54,282 bases of DNA from Candidatus Omnitrophota bacterium (lineage in GTDB: Bacteria; Omnitrophota; Gorgyraeia; Zapsychrales; Fredricksoniimonadaceae), in contig JADFZK010000016.1 of the NCBI GenBank assembly GCA_015232565.1, forward strand, positions 1-54,282, in the 5' to 3' direction. Shown piece after piece: positions 24,540 to 32,923 of this stretch (position 1 is its first letter; each line of letters starts with the position of its first letter). The position numbers and the translations under genes are program-made. The notes below the pieces were generated by a model. It saw nothing but the letters and a program-made list of their open reading frames with translations, did not search any database and was not told the origin of the DNA.

Positions 24540-25197
24540 AAAGATTTTGACTGGCGTCTTAAGCTTGATAGTTCTGTCTGCTGGATGTGCGCATCTCCCG
24601 ATCAAGGATGTCTCTCCATTGGATGTGCGTAGTGTGATGGATGATTTTCAGGGACGTCTTGGTAATAAATATGAAATTCTTGATTCAGTTGAGTTTAAGA
24701 TCGGATTGTTCTCGTTTTCAAGCCTAGGGGTTACGTCGATTGACTTGATTAACGATCATCTGGCGGTGGCGGGGGTGACGCCGGTAGGTATTACGCTGTT
24801 TAGTGTTGTCGCCGACAAGGGCAAGGTTACGAAATCGTTCGTTATGCCTCAGTTTGCCAAGCGTGGGGATGTTGCCAAAGCGGTGTCAGGTAATATTAGG
24901 GATATTTATTTTGATTTGACGCCGAAAAGTTTTATGTCGGGGTTTTCCCAGGGAGATAAGCTGTCAGTAAAGACATTTGTTGAGAACGGCATTCATTTTG
25001 AATATATCTTTTCGTTAAAAGACCAGGTTCTTTGCGAGAAGCGTCTTTATAAGAATAGCCGGATTTTTTGGAGGATATATTATTCAAACTGGTCTGCTGA
25101 TTTATCCGGTCATATTCATCCGGGGAATATCCGCTTTGTACACCGAGCGTATCGGTATCAATTAATTATTAATGCTAAAGAGGTGCGGCCTTTTTAA
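24532..25197 (+). CDS. DUF3261-type lipoprotein
   Basis: ATG 24532 gives MNKKILTGVLSLIVLSAGC, a clean lipobox with the lipidated Cys at residue 19. The ~221-residue protein continues with beta strands (FKIGLFSFSSLGVTSID) and ends FVHRAYRYQLII. DUF3261 lipoproteins accompany LolA and MMPL genes in aryl-polyene clusters and are presumed LolB-like acceptors in the outer membrane. The order LolA, MMPL, lipoprotein is exactly kept here. It overlaps the exporter by eight bases. The function is inferred from context. Confidence 0.7.
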   Translation: MNKKILTGVLSLIVLSAGCAHLPIKDVSPLDVRSVMDDFQGRLGNKYEILDSVEFKIGLFSFSSLGVTSIDLINDHLAVAGVTPVGITLFSVVADKGKVTKSFVMPQFAKRGDVAKAVSGNIRDIYFDLTPKSFMSGFSQGDKLSVKTFVENGIHFEYIFSLKDQVLCEKRLYKNSRIFWRIYYSNWSADLSGHIHPGNIRFVHRAYRYQLIINAKEVRPF

Positions 25198-25212
25198 GGT
25201 GCTCATAAAAAT

Positions 25213-25587
25213 ATGTCTATTCTTTCGCGTGAGATTAAAAGTTATTTTCGTCAAGTCTTGTGTCAGGAGGACGGAAAGATAACTGCGCAGGTCTCTTTTC
25301 CGGAGAATTTTACCGGATTTAAAGGGCATTTTCCGAGTAACCCTGTTGTCCCCGGCGTTTGTCTTGTTACATGTATTCTTGTGTTATTAGAACTCGCCTT
25401 GAAACGCAAGGTCAGGTTAAAGACAATCGTTTTGGTTAAGTTCCTGTCAATCGTTCGCAGCGAGCAGGAGGTTGTGCTTGAACTGCGTCGTGGAGATCAA
25501 GATGCGGCTTGTGAGCAAGTAAAAGTATTGTTTCGTTCGGCAGACAAGAAAGTTGCCGAGATGACCATTGAGGTGACATATGAATGA
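25213..25587 (+). CDS. Hotdog 3-hydroxyacyl-ACP dehydratase (ApeI/FabZ-like)
   Basis: The 124-residue single hotdog has FTGFKGHFPSNPVVPGVCLV. His39 in GHFPxxPVVPGV is the catalytic histidine of FabA/FabZ enzymes. It removes water from 3-hydroxyacyl-ACP to give the trans-2 double bonds that, left unreduced, build a polyene. No enoyl reductase gene is seen in the cluster, consistent with retained double bonds. It overlaps the thioesterase by eight bases. It is shorter than FabZ by ~20 residues but similar to the ApeI proteins. Confidence 0.85.
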   Translation: MSILSREIKSYFRQVLCQEDGKITAQVSFPENFTGFKGHFPSNPVVPGVCLVTCILVLLELALKRKVRLKTIVLVKFLSIVRSEQEVVLELRRGDQDAACEQVKVLFRSADKKVAEMTIEVTYE

Positions 25588-26086
25588 TTCAGTCTCTAAA
25601 CTAACGCGTCGCAGTAAAGGAAACTATTTCTTTCGTGCTCCAGATGCCCCGTTACCGCTGGTCACATCTATCCGTTTACGAGCCGCTTTTGGTGCCGTCG
25701 ATGCCATGGCGGTAGTGTGGCATGGGCGCTACTCTCAATATTGTGAAGAGGCATATGCCGCATTAGCACGAAGTTGTGGTATTTCGTATCATGACTTCTT
25801 TAAGGCCCAGTTGCGCGCACCAGTTGTACAGGTTCATTTGGATTACTTCGTTTCATTGTTGTTGGAAGAAGAGTTTATTGTGACTGCCCGCCTGATCTGG
25901 TGTGAAGGTGCGCGTATGAATGTTGAGTACGAGATTACCAAGCTTGACGGGGTTGTTGCGGCGACGGGATACACCGTCCATATGTTTACGGATTCGGCTA
26001 GTTTGCCGTTGTTGACAGTGCCGCCGCTCATTGAGACATTGCGTCAGCGTTGGCAACGGGGAGAGTTCGCGTGTCTGGTAAAGTAG
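25580..26086 (+). CDS. 4-hydroxybenzoyl-CoA-type thioesterase (ApeK-like)
   Basis: The 168-residue protein contains IRLRAAFGAVDAMAVVWHGRYSQY, where the Asp in VDAM and the WHGRY segment form the 4HBT active site. The later strand RMNVEYEI and an IELR-type C-terminus fit the fold. It should cleave acyl-ACP or acyl-CoA thioesters, either releasing product or editing the chain. Its overlap with the dehydratase before and the ketosynthase behind shows co-expression. The exact substrate cannot be read from sequence. Confidence 0.8.
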   Translation: MNDSVSKLTRRSKGNYFFRAPDAPLPLVTSIRLRAAFGAVDAMAVVWHGRYSQYCEEAYAALARSCGISYHDFFKAQLRAPVVQVHLDYFVSLLLEEEFIVTARLIWCEGARMNVEYEITKLDGVVAATGYTVHMFTDSASLPLLTVPPLIETLRQRWQRGEFACLVK

Positions 26087-27207
26087 CAATCACCGCTTTT
26101 AACATGATCACGGCCTTCGGCCATGGCGTTGATATATCCTGGCAATCGCTATTGGATAATCATACTGCTATCGGTGCTCCAAAACGTATAAGTAAGGCTC
26201 GTTTTGAAGTAGCTCCTGTTGCGGAGAGCCAATTGATTGATCAACGAAGTGCGGACACCTCTGTTTGGCAGCTATGTCGCATGCTTTTAGATGATCCTTC
26301 GCTCAATAACCTTCCGCCAGGAACAGAATTGTTTCTCTCGACAACTGTAGGCGAGATTGAATTACTCGAGCGAGCTGTAGATAGTAAGTCGGATGCTTCT
26401 AGTAGCTGTCTTTCTAATCTATGTCTTAAGGTTGAGGCGCTCTTGGGTCTTCCGCAGGGGCATGGGACGGTAGTTTCTGCAGCCTGCGCATCGGGAAGTT
26501 CTGCTATAGCGCTTGCCGCACAACGTATTAGGCTTGGTTTAGCAAAGAGTGCGTTGATCGTAGCATGTGATGGCGTGAGTGAATTTGTTTTGGCAGGGTT
26601 CAATTCATTAATGGCTTTGGATAAACAAGGGGCACGTCCTTTTGACAGATCCCGTCAGGGATTGTCTTTGGGAGATGGTGCAGCTTTTATGGTCTTGATG
26701 GGCTCGGATTATGCTCAAGAAAACAATATTCCTATTCTGGCGGAAGTGGCGGGTTGGGGAATGAGCGATGACGCCAATCATATTACGGGTCCTTCACGGG
26801 ACGGTTCAGGTCTAGCAAGTGCGATTAAAGTGGCGCTAGAGACGTCAGGAGTGTCCGCTAAGGACATTTCATTCATTTCTGCTCATGGAACAGGGACTCT
26901 TTATAATGACGCGATGGAGATGCAGTCTTTCAAGAAGATCTTTCAAGAACCTGTGGCTTTATATGGAATAAAAGGTGCAATTGGGCACACCCTGGGAGCA
27001 GCGGGTTTAATTGAGGTTGGGATTGCCGTTCATGCTTTGCGGGAATCTTTAATTCCTCCGACAGTCGGGTTATCTGAGCCCGATCCCGAAGCTTTTGGGT
27101 GGGTGTCGTCTCAGTCGCGTGGAGTAGTGGGAGAGTATGCTTTATGTGTAAATGCGGGGTTCGGCGGGGTTAACGCAGCTGTTTGTTTGAAGAAGTCTAT
27201 TAAATAG
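26071..27207 (+). CDS. Beta-ketoacyl-ACP synthase (second, ApeO-like)
   Basis: The complete ketosynthase of about 378 residues starts at GTG 26071, seven bases after GGGGAG, overlapping the thioesterase by 16 bases. Cys139 (SAACASGSS), His272 (SAHGTGT) and His306 (GHTLGAAG) form the active site. The glycine-rich end GFGGVNAAV is typical. It is followed at once by a truncated ketosynthase-like protein with no nucleophile, so the two probably form a ketosynthase/chain-length-factor heterodimer as described for aryl polyenes. Confidence 0.9.
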   Translation: MSGKVAITAFNMITAFGHGVDISWQSLLDNHTAIGAPKRISKARFEVAPVAESQLIDQRSADTSVWQLCRMLLDDPSLNNLPPGTELFLSTTVGEIELLERAVDSKSDASSSCLSNLCLKVEALLGLPQGHGTVVSAACASGSSAIALAAQRIRLGLAKSALIVACDGVSEFVLAGFNSLMALDKQGARPFDRSRQGLSLGDGAAFMVLMGSDYAQENNIPILAEVAGWGMSDDANHITGPSRDGSGLASAIKVALETSGVSAKDISFISAHGTGTLYNDAMEMQSFKKIFQEPVALYGIKGAIGHTLGAAGLIEVGIAVHALRESLIPPTVGLSEPDPEAFGWVSSQSRGVVGEYALCVNAGFGGVNAAVCLKKSIK

Positions 27208-27220
27208 AATTGGCATTGGA

Positions 27221-27907
27221 ATGATGAAAACGGATTTTAATTCAGTATCGATAACCGGGATGTCTTTTATTTTGAAGGACAAGTGTTGCGCTGTCGGTCG
27301 TCGAATGCTCTTTTCTTGTTCAGATGCGAAGGACGCATGCCGTATTCTGGAAACTCAAGGAATCTTCAAAGGGCAACCAAAGAATTGGGGGCGCTTTGAT
27401 CAAGTGTCGTTGACAACATATGCTGCGGCTCTTTGGGCTTGTTTTGATGCTGGGTTACCCTTTGCTCAAGAGAAACGACGGGTTGGGATTGTTGGATTTA
27501 ATCAGCAAGGGGCTTTAGATTCTAACCTGGCATTTTTTACTGATTATGTTAATGCTGGTCGCAATAGTGCGCGTAGTAATTTGTTTGTATATACTCTACC
27601 GACGACGCCAGTTGCTGAGGTTGCGTTGTTTTGTGGATTTACCGGGCCAGTATGGTATATGTATCAACCATTGGGTGGTGCAGGACAGCTGATGGAAGAG
27701 GCAGCATGTGTCTTGAAAGATGATGTTGATGCGATGCTGGTTATATGCGCTGACTCTCAAGAAGCACTCTGTTTTGTTATGCAAAATGGTAAAGGTAAAG
27801 AGCTTTTTCCATTCTCGTTAGTACGGGAACACTTAATTGGCAAGACGTCTGTCCGCGAGATTCTTCAAGCATTGGATATGTTATCTGAAGGCGCTGGTGC
27901 TATGTGA
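27221..27907 (+). CDS. Truncated ketosynthase-like protein (chain-length-factor-like), first
   Basis: The 228-residue protein corresponds to the N-terminal half of a ketosynthase. YTLPTTPVAEVALFCGFTGPV matches the strand before the active site, but where the cysteine should be the sequence reads YQPLGGAGQL, so it cannot form an acyl-enzyme. DAMLVICADS matches the following strand. The second half with the two histidines is absent. Such ApeC-like proteins are partners that shape the chain-length pocket. It starts 13 bases after the active ketosynthase, ending in an ATGTGA overlap with the next gene. Confidence 0.65.
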   Translation: MMKTDFNSVSITGMSFILKDKCCAVGRRMLFSCSDAKDACRILETQGIFKGQPKNWGRFDQVSLTTYAAALWACFDAGLPFAQEKRRVGIVGFNQQGALDSNLAFFTDYVNAGRNSARSNLFVYTLPTTPVAEVALFCGFTGPVWYMYQPLGGAGQLMEEAACVLKDDVDAMLVICADSQEALCFVMQNGKGKELFPFSLVREHLIGKTSVREILQALDMLSEGAGAM

Positions 27908-29166
27908 AGATGAAATTAATTTACCCTAAATGGCCCAAGCTTCCGCATCAGCCGGCATTCAATCTGCCTCCCCATGGCCCGGTGTGTTTTGCTGCGGCAC
28001 TCCCCAAGAGCGTCGGAGTAGATTTTTGCGATGAGAATGTTGAGCCTTTGGTGATCGATCGAGGTGCCGACCTGGTGGTGATTTCCTGTATGTTGACCTG
28101 CCAGATCGTTCGCGGGTGGGAAATTGCTGATCAGTATCGGGCATTGGGTCAGAAGGTTATCTTTGGAGGCATCGCCGTGATGCTGCATCCAGAAGAAACC
28201 TTGCCGCATGCTGATGCCGTCTTTCTTGGGGAGGCCGAGGGGCATATTCACAAGGTATTGGAAGATTTCGAGCGTGGTTCTCTAAAGAAGATATATGATT
28301 TTATGAATGTGTATCCTGATACTGCGCTTATCGGGACAGCTCGACGGGATATCTTAAAGCACGAACTTTATAATTTTCGCGGCGTGCAAATGGTGGATCT
28401 GGTGCATGCTTCAAGGGGGTGCCGGTTTAACTGCTTTCCATGCTGCACTCCATATTTAGGAGGGCGGAATTTTCGTCCGCGCCCAATTGATAAGGTTGTT
28501 GCCGAGCTGGAGAGCATCCCGAATAATCGTCTTTTTTTGGTCGATAATTCTTTGGCCCAGGATGATCAATGGGAGAAGGATCTGTTTCGGGCTATGATCC
28601 CGCTTAAGAAGAAGTGGGTTTCGCATCCGATCAAGGATGATGATGAGATCCTCGATCTTGCGGCTAAGGCGGGGTGTTGGTATGTGTACCAGGCGATCTT
28701 TGATACCTCAGACTATATTAGAAAGCGTATCAAGCGCCTTAAGGAGCGAGGGATCGGTGTTGAAGGAACGATAATCCTGGGGACTGACGATCATGATGAG
28801 GACTCTATCAAGCGCCTGGTTGATTTCCTTCTGGAGGTTGACCTGGATCTTGCCGAATTTACTATTTTGACGCCATTCCCGCACTCGCCTATTCGTACCA
28901 AGCTGGAGCAGGAGGGTCGGATTCTACACAGTGACTGGATCAGGTATACAGCGGGTGAGGTGGTTTTTAAACCAGCGAAGATGACGCCCGATTCTCTTTC
29001 GAAAATGTATGAATATGCCTGGAACACATTTTATGCAGATTGCAGCAAGGAAGTGATGATGGCCAAGCTTTATTTAAATGTGATCCACCGGGAGAAGGCC
29101 GATGGCACCTATCATCAGGTTCAATTGCGAAATACCCGCGGCTGGGTGGCGCCTACTCCAAAATGA
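27904..29166 (+). CDS. B12-binding-type radical-SAM enzyme (first of a pair)
   Basis: The 420-residue protein has an N-terminal Rossmann-like region (residues 1-~130) with ADLVVISCMLTCQIVRGWEI and VIFGGIAVMLHPEETL, the layout of cobalamin-binding domains in radical-SAM enzymes. CRFNCFPC (Cys173, 177, 180) binds the cluster, followed by a second cysteine and PYLGGRNFRPRP. The family methylates, oxidises or rearranges unactivated carbons. GTG 27904 overlaps the stop before it. A partner of the same class follows directly, an unusual pairing within a polyene-type cluster. The substrate is not known. Confidence 0.75.
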   Translation: MKMKLIYPKWPKLPHQPAFNLPPHGPVCFAAALPKSVGVDFCDENVEPLVIDRGADLVVISCMLTCQIVRGWEIADQYRALGQKVIFGGIAVMLHPEETLPHADAVFLGEAEGHIHKVLEDFERGSLKKIYDFMNVYPDTALIGTARRDILKHELYNFRGVQMVDLVHASRGCRFNCFPCCTPYLGGRNFRPRPIDKVVAELESIPNNRLFLVDNSLAQDDQWEKDLFRAMIPLKKKWVSHPIKDDDEILDLAAKAGCWYVYQAIFDTSDYIRKRIKRLKERGIGVEGTIILGTDDHDEDSIKRLVDFLLEVDLDLAEFTILTPFPHSPIRTKLEQEGRILHSDWIRYTAGEVVFKPAKMTPDSLSKMYEYAWNTFYADCSKEVMMAKLYLNVIHREKADGTYHQVQLRNTRGWVAPTPK

Positions 29167-30521
29167 AGATTTTGCTCATATCTGCTAACACGGCGGAAAC
29201 GCCATATCCTGTTTATCCCCTGGGCATGGGGATTGTGGCCAATGCCCTTTTAAAGGCGGGACATGCGGTAAAACAGTTTGATTTTCTTCATTCCGGTCAA
29301 TCTTTGGAGAAACTGTCGGATGTGCTTCGGGCACAGGCACCAGCTCTCGTTGGGATTTCCATACGCAATATTGACAATGTTAATGCGTTAAATGAGCAGC
29401 ATTACATTAACACGGTGCGTCAGATCGTTATGGCCATACGTGCTTCTGTTAAGGCGCCGATCGTTCTTGGCGGTGCCGGCTTTTCGATCATGCCGGAAGC
29501 GATCCTGGACACCGTGGGTGCGGATTATGGGATCGTTGGCGAGGGGGAGTTGGCGGTTGTTGATTTTGCCGGGACGATTGAACGTGGTGAACGCCCGGAG
29601 AAATGTATCCGTTCATCCGGGTATATTCCATCTGCAAGTATGGGCAGTGCCGAATATGATCCGGATATCATGAGTTTTTATTTCCGGTATGGCAATATGG
29701 TGGGCGTTCAGACGAAGCGAGGGTGTGTGCATCATTGTGTTTATTGCACATATCCGCTCCTGGAGGGCCGGATTGTCCGTCCAAGGCCCGTGACCGATGT
29801 CGTCGATGATATCGAGCGGCTGATCAGCGATAAGGCGCCGTATATCTTCTTTACGGACTCGATCTTCAATGATGAGAAAAGTCTTTTTCTGGACCTTTTG
29901 CATGAAATGAAACGCCGTCGGATTTCAACACCGTGGACTTGTTTTATCAAGCCGGGGAGTATTCCTGAAGAGCAGGTGCTCTTGATGAAGGAGACAGGGC
30001 TAAAGGCAGTTGAGATCGGGTCTGATGCTGCCTCAGATCCTGCTTTAAAGGGTATGGGTAAAGATTTTCTTTTTAAGGATATCATTGCGAGTAATGATGT
30101 TTTTGTAAGAAATGGCATAGCGACCGCTAATTTCTTTATGTTTGGCGGTCCCGGTGAAACCAAAGAGTCTGTGAAAGAAGGGATTACGAATATTGTTGCT
30201 TTGCAGAATACGGTTTCATTTATGTTCATGGGAGTTCGTATCTTGCCGGGAACACCTCTAGAGCAGATCGCGTTGAAGGAGGGGGTGATCCGCCCAGGAC
30301 AGGATCTTTTAGGATCCGTGTACTATTTGTCCCCGACGCTTGATCGGGCATGGCTTGAACAAACAATGCTTGAAGGTTTTAAAGATCACCGGCAATGTTT
30401 CTTTCCGGCTGATAAGTTTGAGTCTAGCCTAAAGTTTCTGCATCAGATGGGTTATGCGGGGTCGATGTGGGAGATGTTATCTCCGAACAGGATGCGTATA
30501 GTATCAAGAACCAGGGAATGA
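29163..30521 (+). CDS. B12-binding radical-SAM enzyme (second of a pair)
   Basis: I start at ATG 29163, which overlaps the previous stop as ATGA. The 452-residue protein begins MKILLISANTAETPYPVYPLG, the start of a cobalamin-binding domain, followed by VLGGAGFSIMPEAIL and YGIVGEGE. The cluster motif is CVHHCVYC (Cys188, 192, 195), and FFMFGGPGETKESV is a conserved strand of this class. It resembles its neighbour only in architecture, not closely in sequence. Roles could be methylation or ring formation on the head group or the tail. There is no visible auxiliary cluster motif. Confidence 0.8.
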   Translation: MKILLISANTAETPYPVYPLGMGIVANALLKAGHAVKQFDFLHSGQSLEKLSDVLRAQAPALVGISIRNIDNVNALNEQHYINTVRQIVMAIRASVKAPIVLGGAGFSIMPEAILDTVGADYGIVGEGELAVVDFAGTIERGERPEKCIRSSGYIPSASMGSAEYDPDIMSFYFRYGNMVGVQTKRGCVHHCVYCTYPLLEGRIVRPRPVTDVVDDIERLISDKAPYIFFTDSIFNDEKSLFLDLLHEMKRRRISTPWTCFIKPGSIPEEQVLLMKETGLKAVEIGSDAASDPALKGMGKDFLFKDIIASNDVFVRNGIATANFFMFGGPGETKESVKEGITNIVALQNTVSFMFMGVRILPGTPLEQIALKEGVIRPGQDLLGSVYYLSPTLDRAWLEQTMLEGFKDHRQCFFPADKFESSLKFLHQMGYAGSMWEMLSPNRMRIVSRTRE

Positions 30522-30527
30522 GTAGTC

Positions 30528-31715
30528 ATGCTCAAGAATAAATTATTTTTAGATGCTATTTGGGGTGTGGTGCCGGTTTACAACAATGCGGCGACCGTGT
30601 GTGAGGTGGCGCTTGATTGCCGGAAGTATCTTTCGCATATTCTGGTAGTGGATGACGGGTCCACCGATACGAATGTTGAGGACTTGTTTGTTGGGACAGA
30701 TATTGTTGTTATAAAGCATGCCGTTAATCGCGGTAAGGGCGTGGCGCTGATGACAGCGTTAGATCATATCAGTTCCCAAGGCGGGACCGTTATGCTCACC
30801 ATCGACGCGGATGGCCAGCATTATCCTGATGACATCCCGTTCTTCCTTGAGAATCTTGATGAAACATCGATCCTTGTTGGCTGTCGTGATTTCACTGTTG
30901 CTGATGTTCCGGATTCCAGCAAGTTCGGCCGGAAGTTCTCTAATTTCTGGTTTCGCATTGAAACGGGCCTGGCGGCCAGTGATACGCAAAGCGGGTTTCG
31001 GGCTTATCCTGTTAAGTATTTGCAGCAGCTGGCACTATCGGCGCGTTCTTATGATTGGGAAGTTGAGGTTCTGGTGCGTTCTGCGTGGGCAGGGTTGTTA
31101 GTGACATCGATCCCGATCCGGGTCTTTTATGCGCCTAAGGGTAAGCGGATCTCTCATTTTCGTCCGTTCCTTGATAATTTTCGTTTAGCACTGCTGCATT
31201 GCCGGTTGATCGGCCGGGTCCTTCTGCCGATGCCGCATAAGCAGCTTATTCCCAGGGATAAAGAGGCAACGCAGATCAATATTCAGTTGTTTAAAGATCC
31301 GCGATCTTTTTTTCAAGGGCTTTTGGCAGAACATGCGACGCCAGCAGGTCTGGCGGCTGCGGCGTTCGTGAGCATTTTTTTGGCTGTTTTACCCTTATTA
31401 TCGGTTCATATGCTGGTGATCCTTTATGTTGTCAGCCGGCTTCATTTAAATAAAGTCATGGCGCTGGCTATCCAGAATATTTGCATGCCCCCATTTGTGC
31501 CGGTTCTTTGCGCTGAGGTTGGCCATTACGTGCTCTATCGCACGTGGATCACGGAAGTTTCGTTAAATGTGATCCTTTGGCAATTGAAGGACCGGATCTG
31601 GGAATGGCTGATCGGTTCTCTGATCGTGGCTCCGCTGTTGGCAGCCATTGTAGCTGTCGTTGTGTATTTTGTATCTTCTCGTATCCATAAGGAGCGGTTG
31701 CCTAATGGCATCTAA
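30528..31715 (+). CDS. Family-2 glycosyltransferase fused to DUF2062 membrane domain
   Basis: The first ~230 residues are a GT2 glycosyltransferase: VVPVYNNAATV, VVDDGSTD, and LTIDADGQHYPDD with Asp93 and Asp95 binding the metal-nucleotide sugar, followed by SGFRAYP and a YDWEVEVL region. The last ~130 residues are DUF2062 with three or four membrane helices (GLAAAAFVSIFLAVLPLLSV; PLLAAIVAVVVYFV). This combination is common in aryl-polyene clusters and may add a sugar or related group to the lipid at the membrane. Ribosome-site spacing is poor, but it lies six bases after the previous gene. Confidence 0.85.
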   Translation: MLKNKLFLDAIWGVVPVYNNAATVCEVALDCRKYLSHILVVDDGSTDTNVEDLFVGTDIVVIKHAVNRGKGVALMTALDHISSQGGTVMLTIDADGQHYPDDIPFFLENLDETSILVGCRDFTVADVPDSSKFGRKFSNFWFRIETGLAASDTQSGFRAYPVKYLQQLALSARSYDWEVEVLVRSAWAGLLVTSIPIRVFYAPKGKRISHFRPFLDNFRLALLHCRLIGRVLLPMPHKQLIPRDKEATQINIQLFKDPRSFFQGLLAEHATPAGLAAAAFVSIFLAVLPLLSVHMLVILYVVSRLHLNKVMALAIQNICMPPFVPVLCAEVGHYVLYRTWITEVSLNVILWQLKDRIWEWLIGSLIVAPLLAAIVAVVVYFVSSRIHKERLPNGI

Positions 31716-32622
31716 GGATACAGTCATCGCGGCCCATAAGATCGAGGTCAAGCATCGGGGGAATACTCTCGGCTTTTGGCTTTTTCGTCAGCAGTTGAAA
31801 TTCTTCGGCTTGCGCGGCGCGTATTTCATGCTGGCTATTGTGGCGATTCATTATCTGGTTTTTGATAAGGATGCGCGTCGGCGCACAATGTCGTATGTTC
31901 GCCGGCGTTTTCCCAACGCCGGCTTCTTTGGGAATATGAAGGCGGTGTATCGGCTCTTTCTTAATCAGGGGCAGCATTTGATCGATCATTTTGCTTCTAT
32001 TACCGGCGCTGTTTCGTTTGATCTGCGCATGGAGAATACCGATATTATTTACAAAGTCGGTGCGGCTGCCGAAGGCTGTGTTCTTTTGACTTCCCATGTC
32101 GGTAATTGGCAGATCGCTATGCCATGCTTTGCTCATATAAGTAAAAAGGTCTATCTTGTGATGCGGCCCGAAGATAATCGGGCAGTTGCGGAGTCTATGG
32201 CCGTTGACCGGGTGAATTCTCAGATCCGCCTAATTTCGCCCGAGGGAGATTTTGGGGGGGCCATTGAGATCGTAAAAGTCCTTGGAGAAGGCGCTGTAGT
32301 CTCGATGATGGGGGACAGGCGTTATAATTTCGATAGCGTGCGTGTTCCTTCTTTCCTGGGGGCTCCGGCATCTTTTCCGTATGGGGCGTTTCATATCGCC
32401 GCAGCCTGTAAAGTGCCGGTCGTTGTTTTTCTATCAGCAAAGACCGGGCCGCAGCAGTATACGGTCAGCGTTTCCAGGATGATTTATCCGGTCTATAAGG
32501 AAGGAAAGCCGAAGAAGGATCAAATAGCTGAGTGGGTTGGGGAATATGCGAGTGTCCTTGAAGAATTTGTGAACAAGTATCCGTATCAGTGTTTTATATT
32601 TCATGATGTCTGGAAAGAATAA
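31705..32622 (+). CDS. LpxL/HtrB-like lysophospholipid acyltransferase
   Basis: ATG 31705 follows AAGGAG by ten bases and overlaps the glycosyltransferase by 11 bases. The ~305-residue protein has a membrane-associated N-terminus (AYFMLAIVAIHYLVF) and the motif SHVGNWQ, where the catalytic His is His131 but the sixth position is Gln136, not the acidic residue of HX4D/E. MMGDRRYNF and PSFLGAPASFPYG fit the LpxL family. It likely acylates the glycosylated or lipid-linked product. Gln136 may slow or alter catalysis, or be normal in this subfamily. Confidence 0.8.
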   Translation: MASKDTVIAAHKIEVKHRGNTLGFWLFRQQLKFFGLRGAYFMLAIVAIHYLVFDKDARRRTMSYVRRRFPNAGFFGNMKAVYRLFLNQGQHLIDHFASITGAVSFDLRMENTDIIYKVGAAAEGCVLLTSHVGNWQIAMPCFAHISKKVYLVMRPEDNRAVAESMAVDRVNSQIRLISPEGDFGGAIEIVKVLGEGAVVSMMGDRRYNFDSVRVPSFLGAPASFPYGAFHIAAACKVPVVVFLSAKTGPQQYTVSVSRMIYPVYKEGKPKKDQIAEWVGEYASVLEEFVNKYPYQCFIFHDVWKE

Positions 32623-32635
32623 TAACGGAGGTTGT

Positions 32636-32914
32636 ATGGAACAAAAAGAACAGGAGTTGGCAGAGATTCGTAAGAAGTTAAAAGGGTTCATTGTTACGGG
32701 TCTTTCCCTGGAAGGGGTCAAGCCGGAAGAGATCAAGGATGACACGGTTCTTTTCGGAGAGGGTTTAGGTCTTGACTCTTTGGATGCTGTGGAGATCGTC
32801 GTCCTGTTGCAGCGCAATTGGGGTGTGGATGTAAAAGATATGAATGATGGGCGTAAGGCGTTCTACTCCATTGATACCTTGGCGAATTATATTTACGATC
32901 ATTTGAAGAAATAA
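32636..32914 (+). CDS. Acyl carrier protein (second)
   Basis: ATG 32636 sits five bases after GGAGG. The 92-residue ACP has Ser48 in LGLDSLDAVEIVVLLQ as the phosphopantetheine site. The N-terminal helix (KEQELAEIRKKLKGFIVTGL) is longer than in housekeeping ACPs. Together with the ketosynthase right behind it and the truncated partner after that, it forms a second condensation unit. In aryl-polyene systems two ACPs with separate roles are usual; here there are three. Confidence 0.9.
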   Translation: MEQKEQELAEIRKKLKGFIVTGLSLEGVKPEEIKDDTVLFGEGLGLDSLDAVEIVVLLQRNWGVDVKDMNDGRKAFYSIDTLANYIYDHLKK

Positions 32915-32923
32915 TCGGAGAAC

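Noticed and set aside
29040-29162. 41-residue N-terminal extension of the second B12-type radical-SAM protein
   Set aside because: The extension lies inside the previous gene and lacks family features; ATG 29163 starts exactly at the cobalamin-domain strand and overlaps the stop as ATGA.
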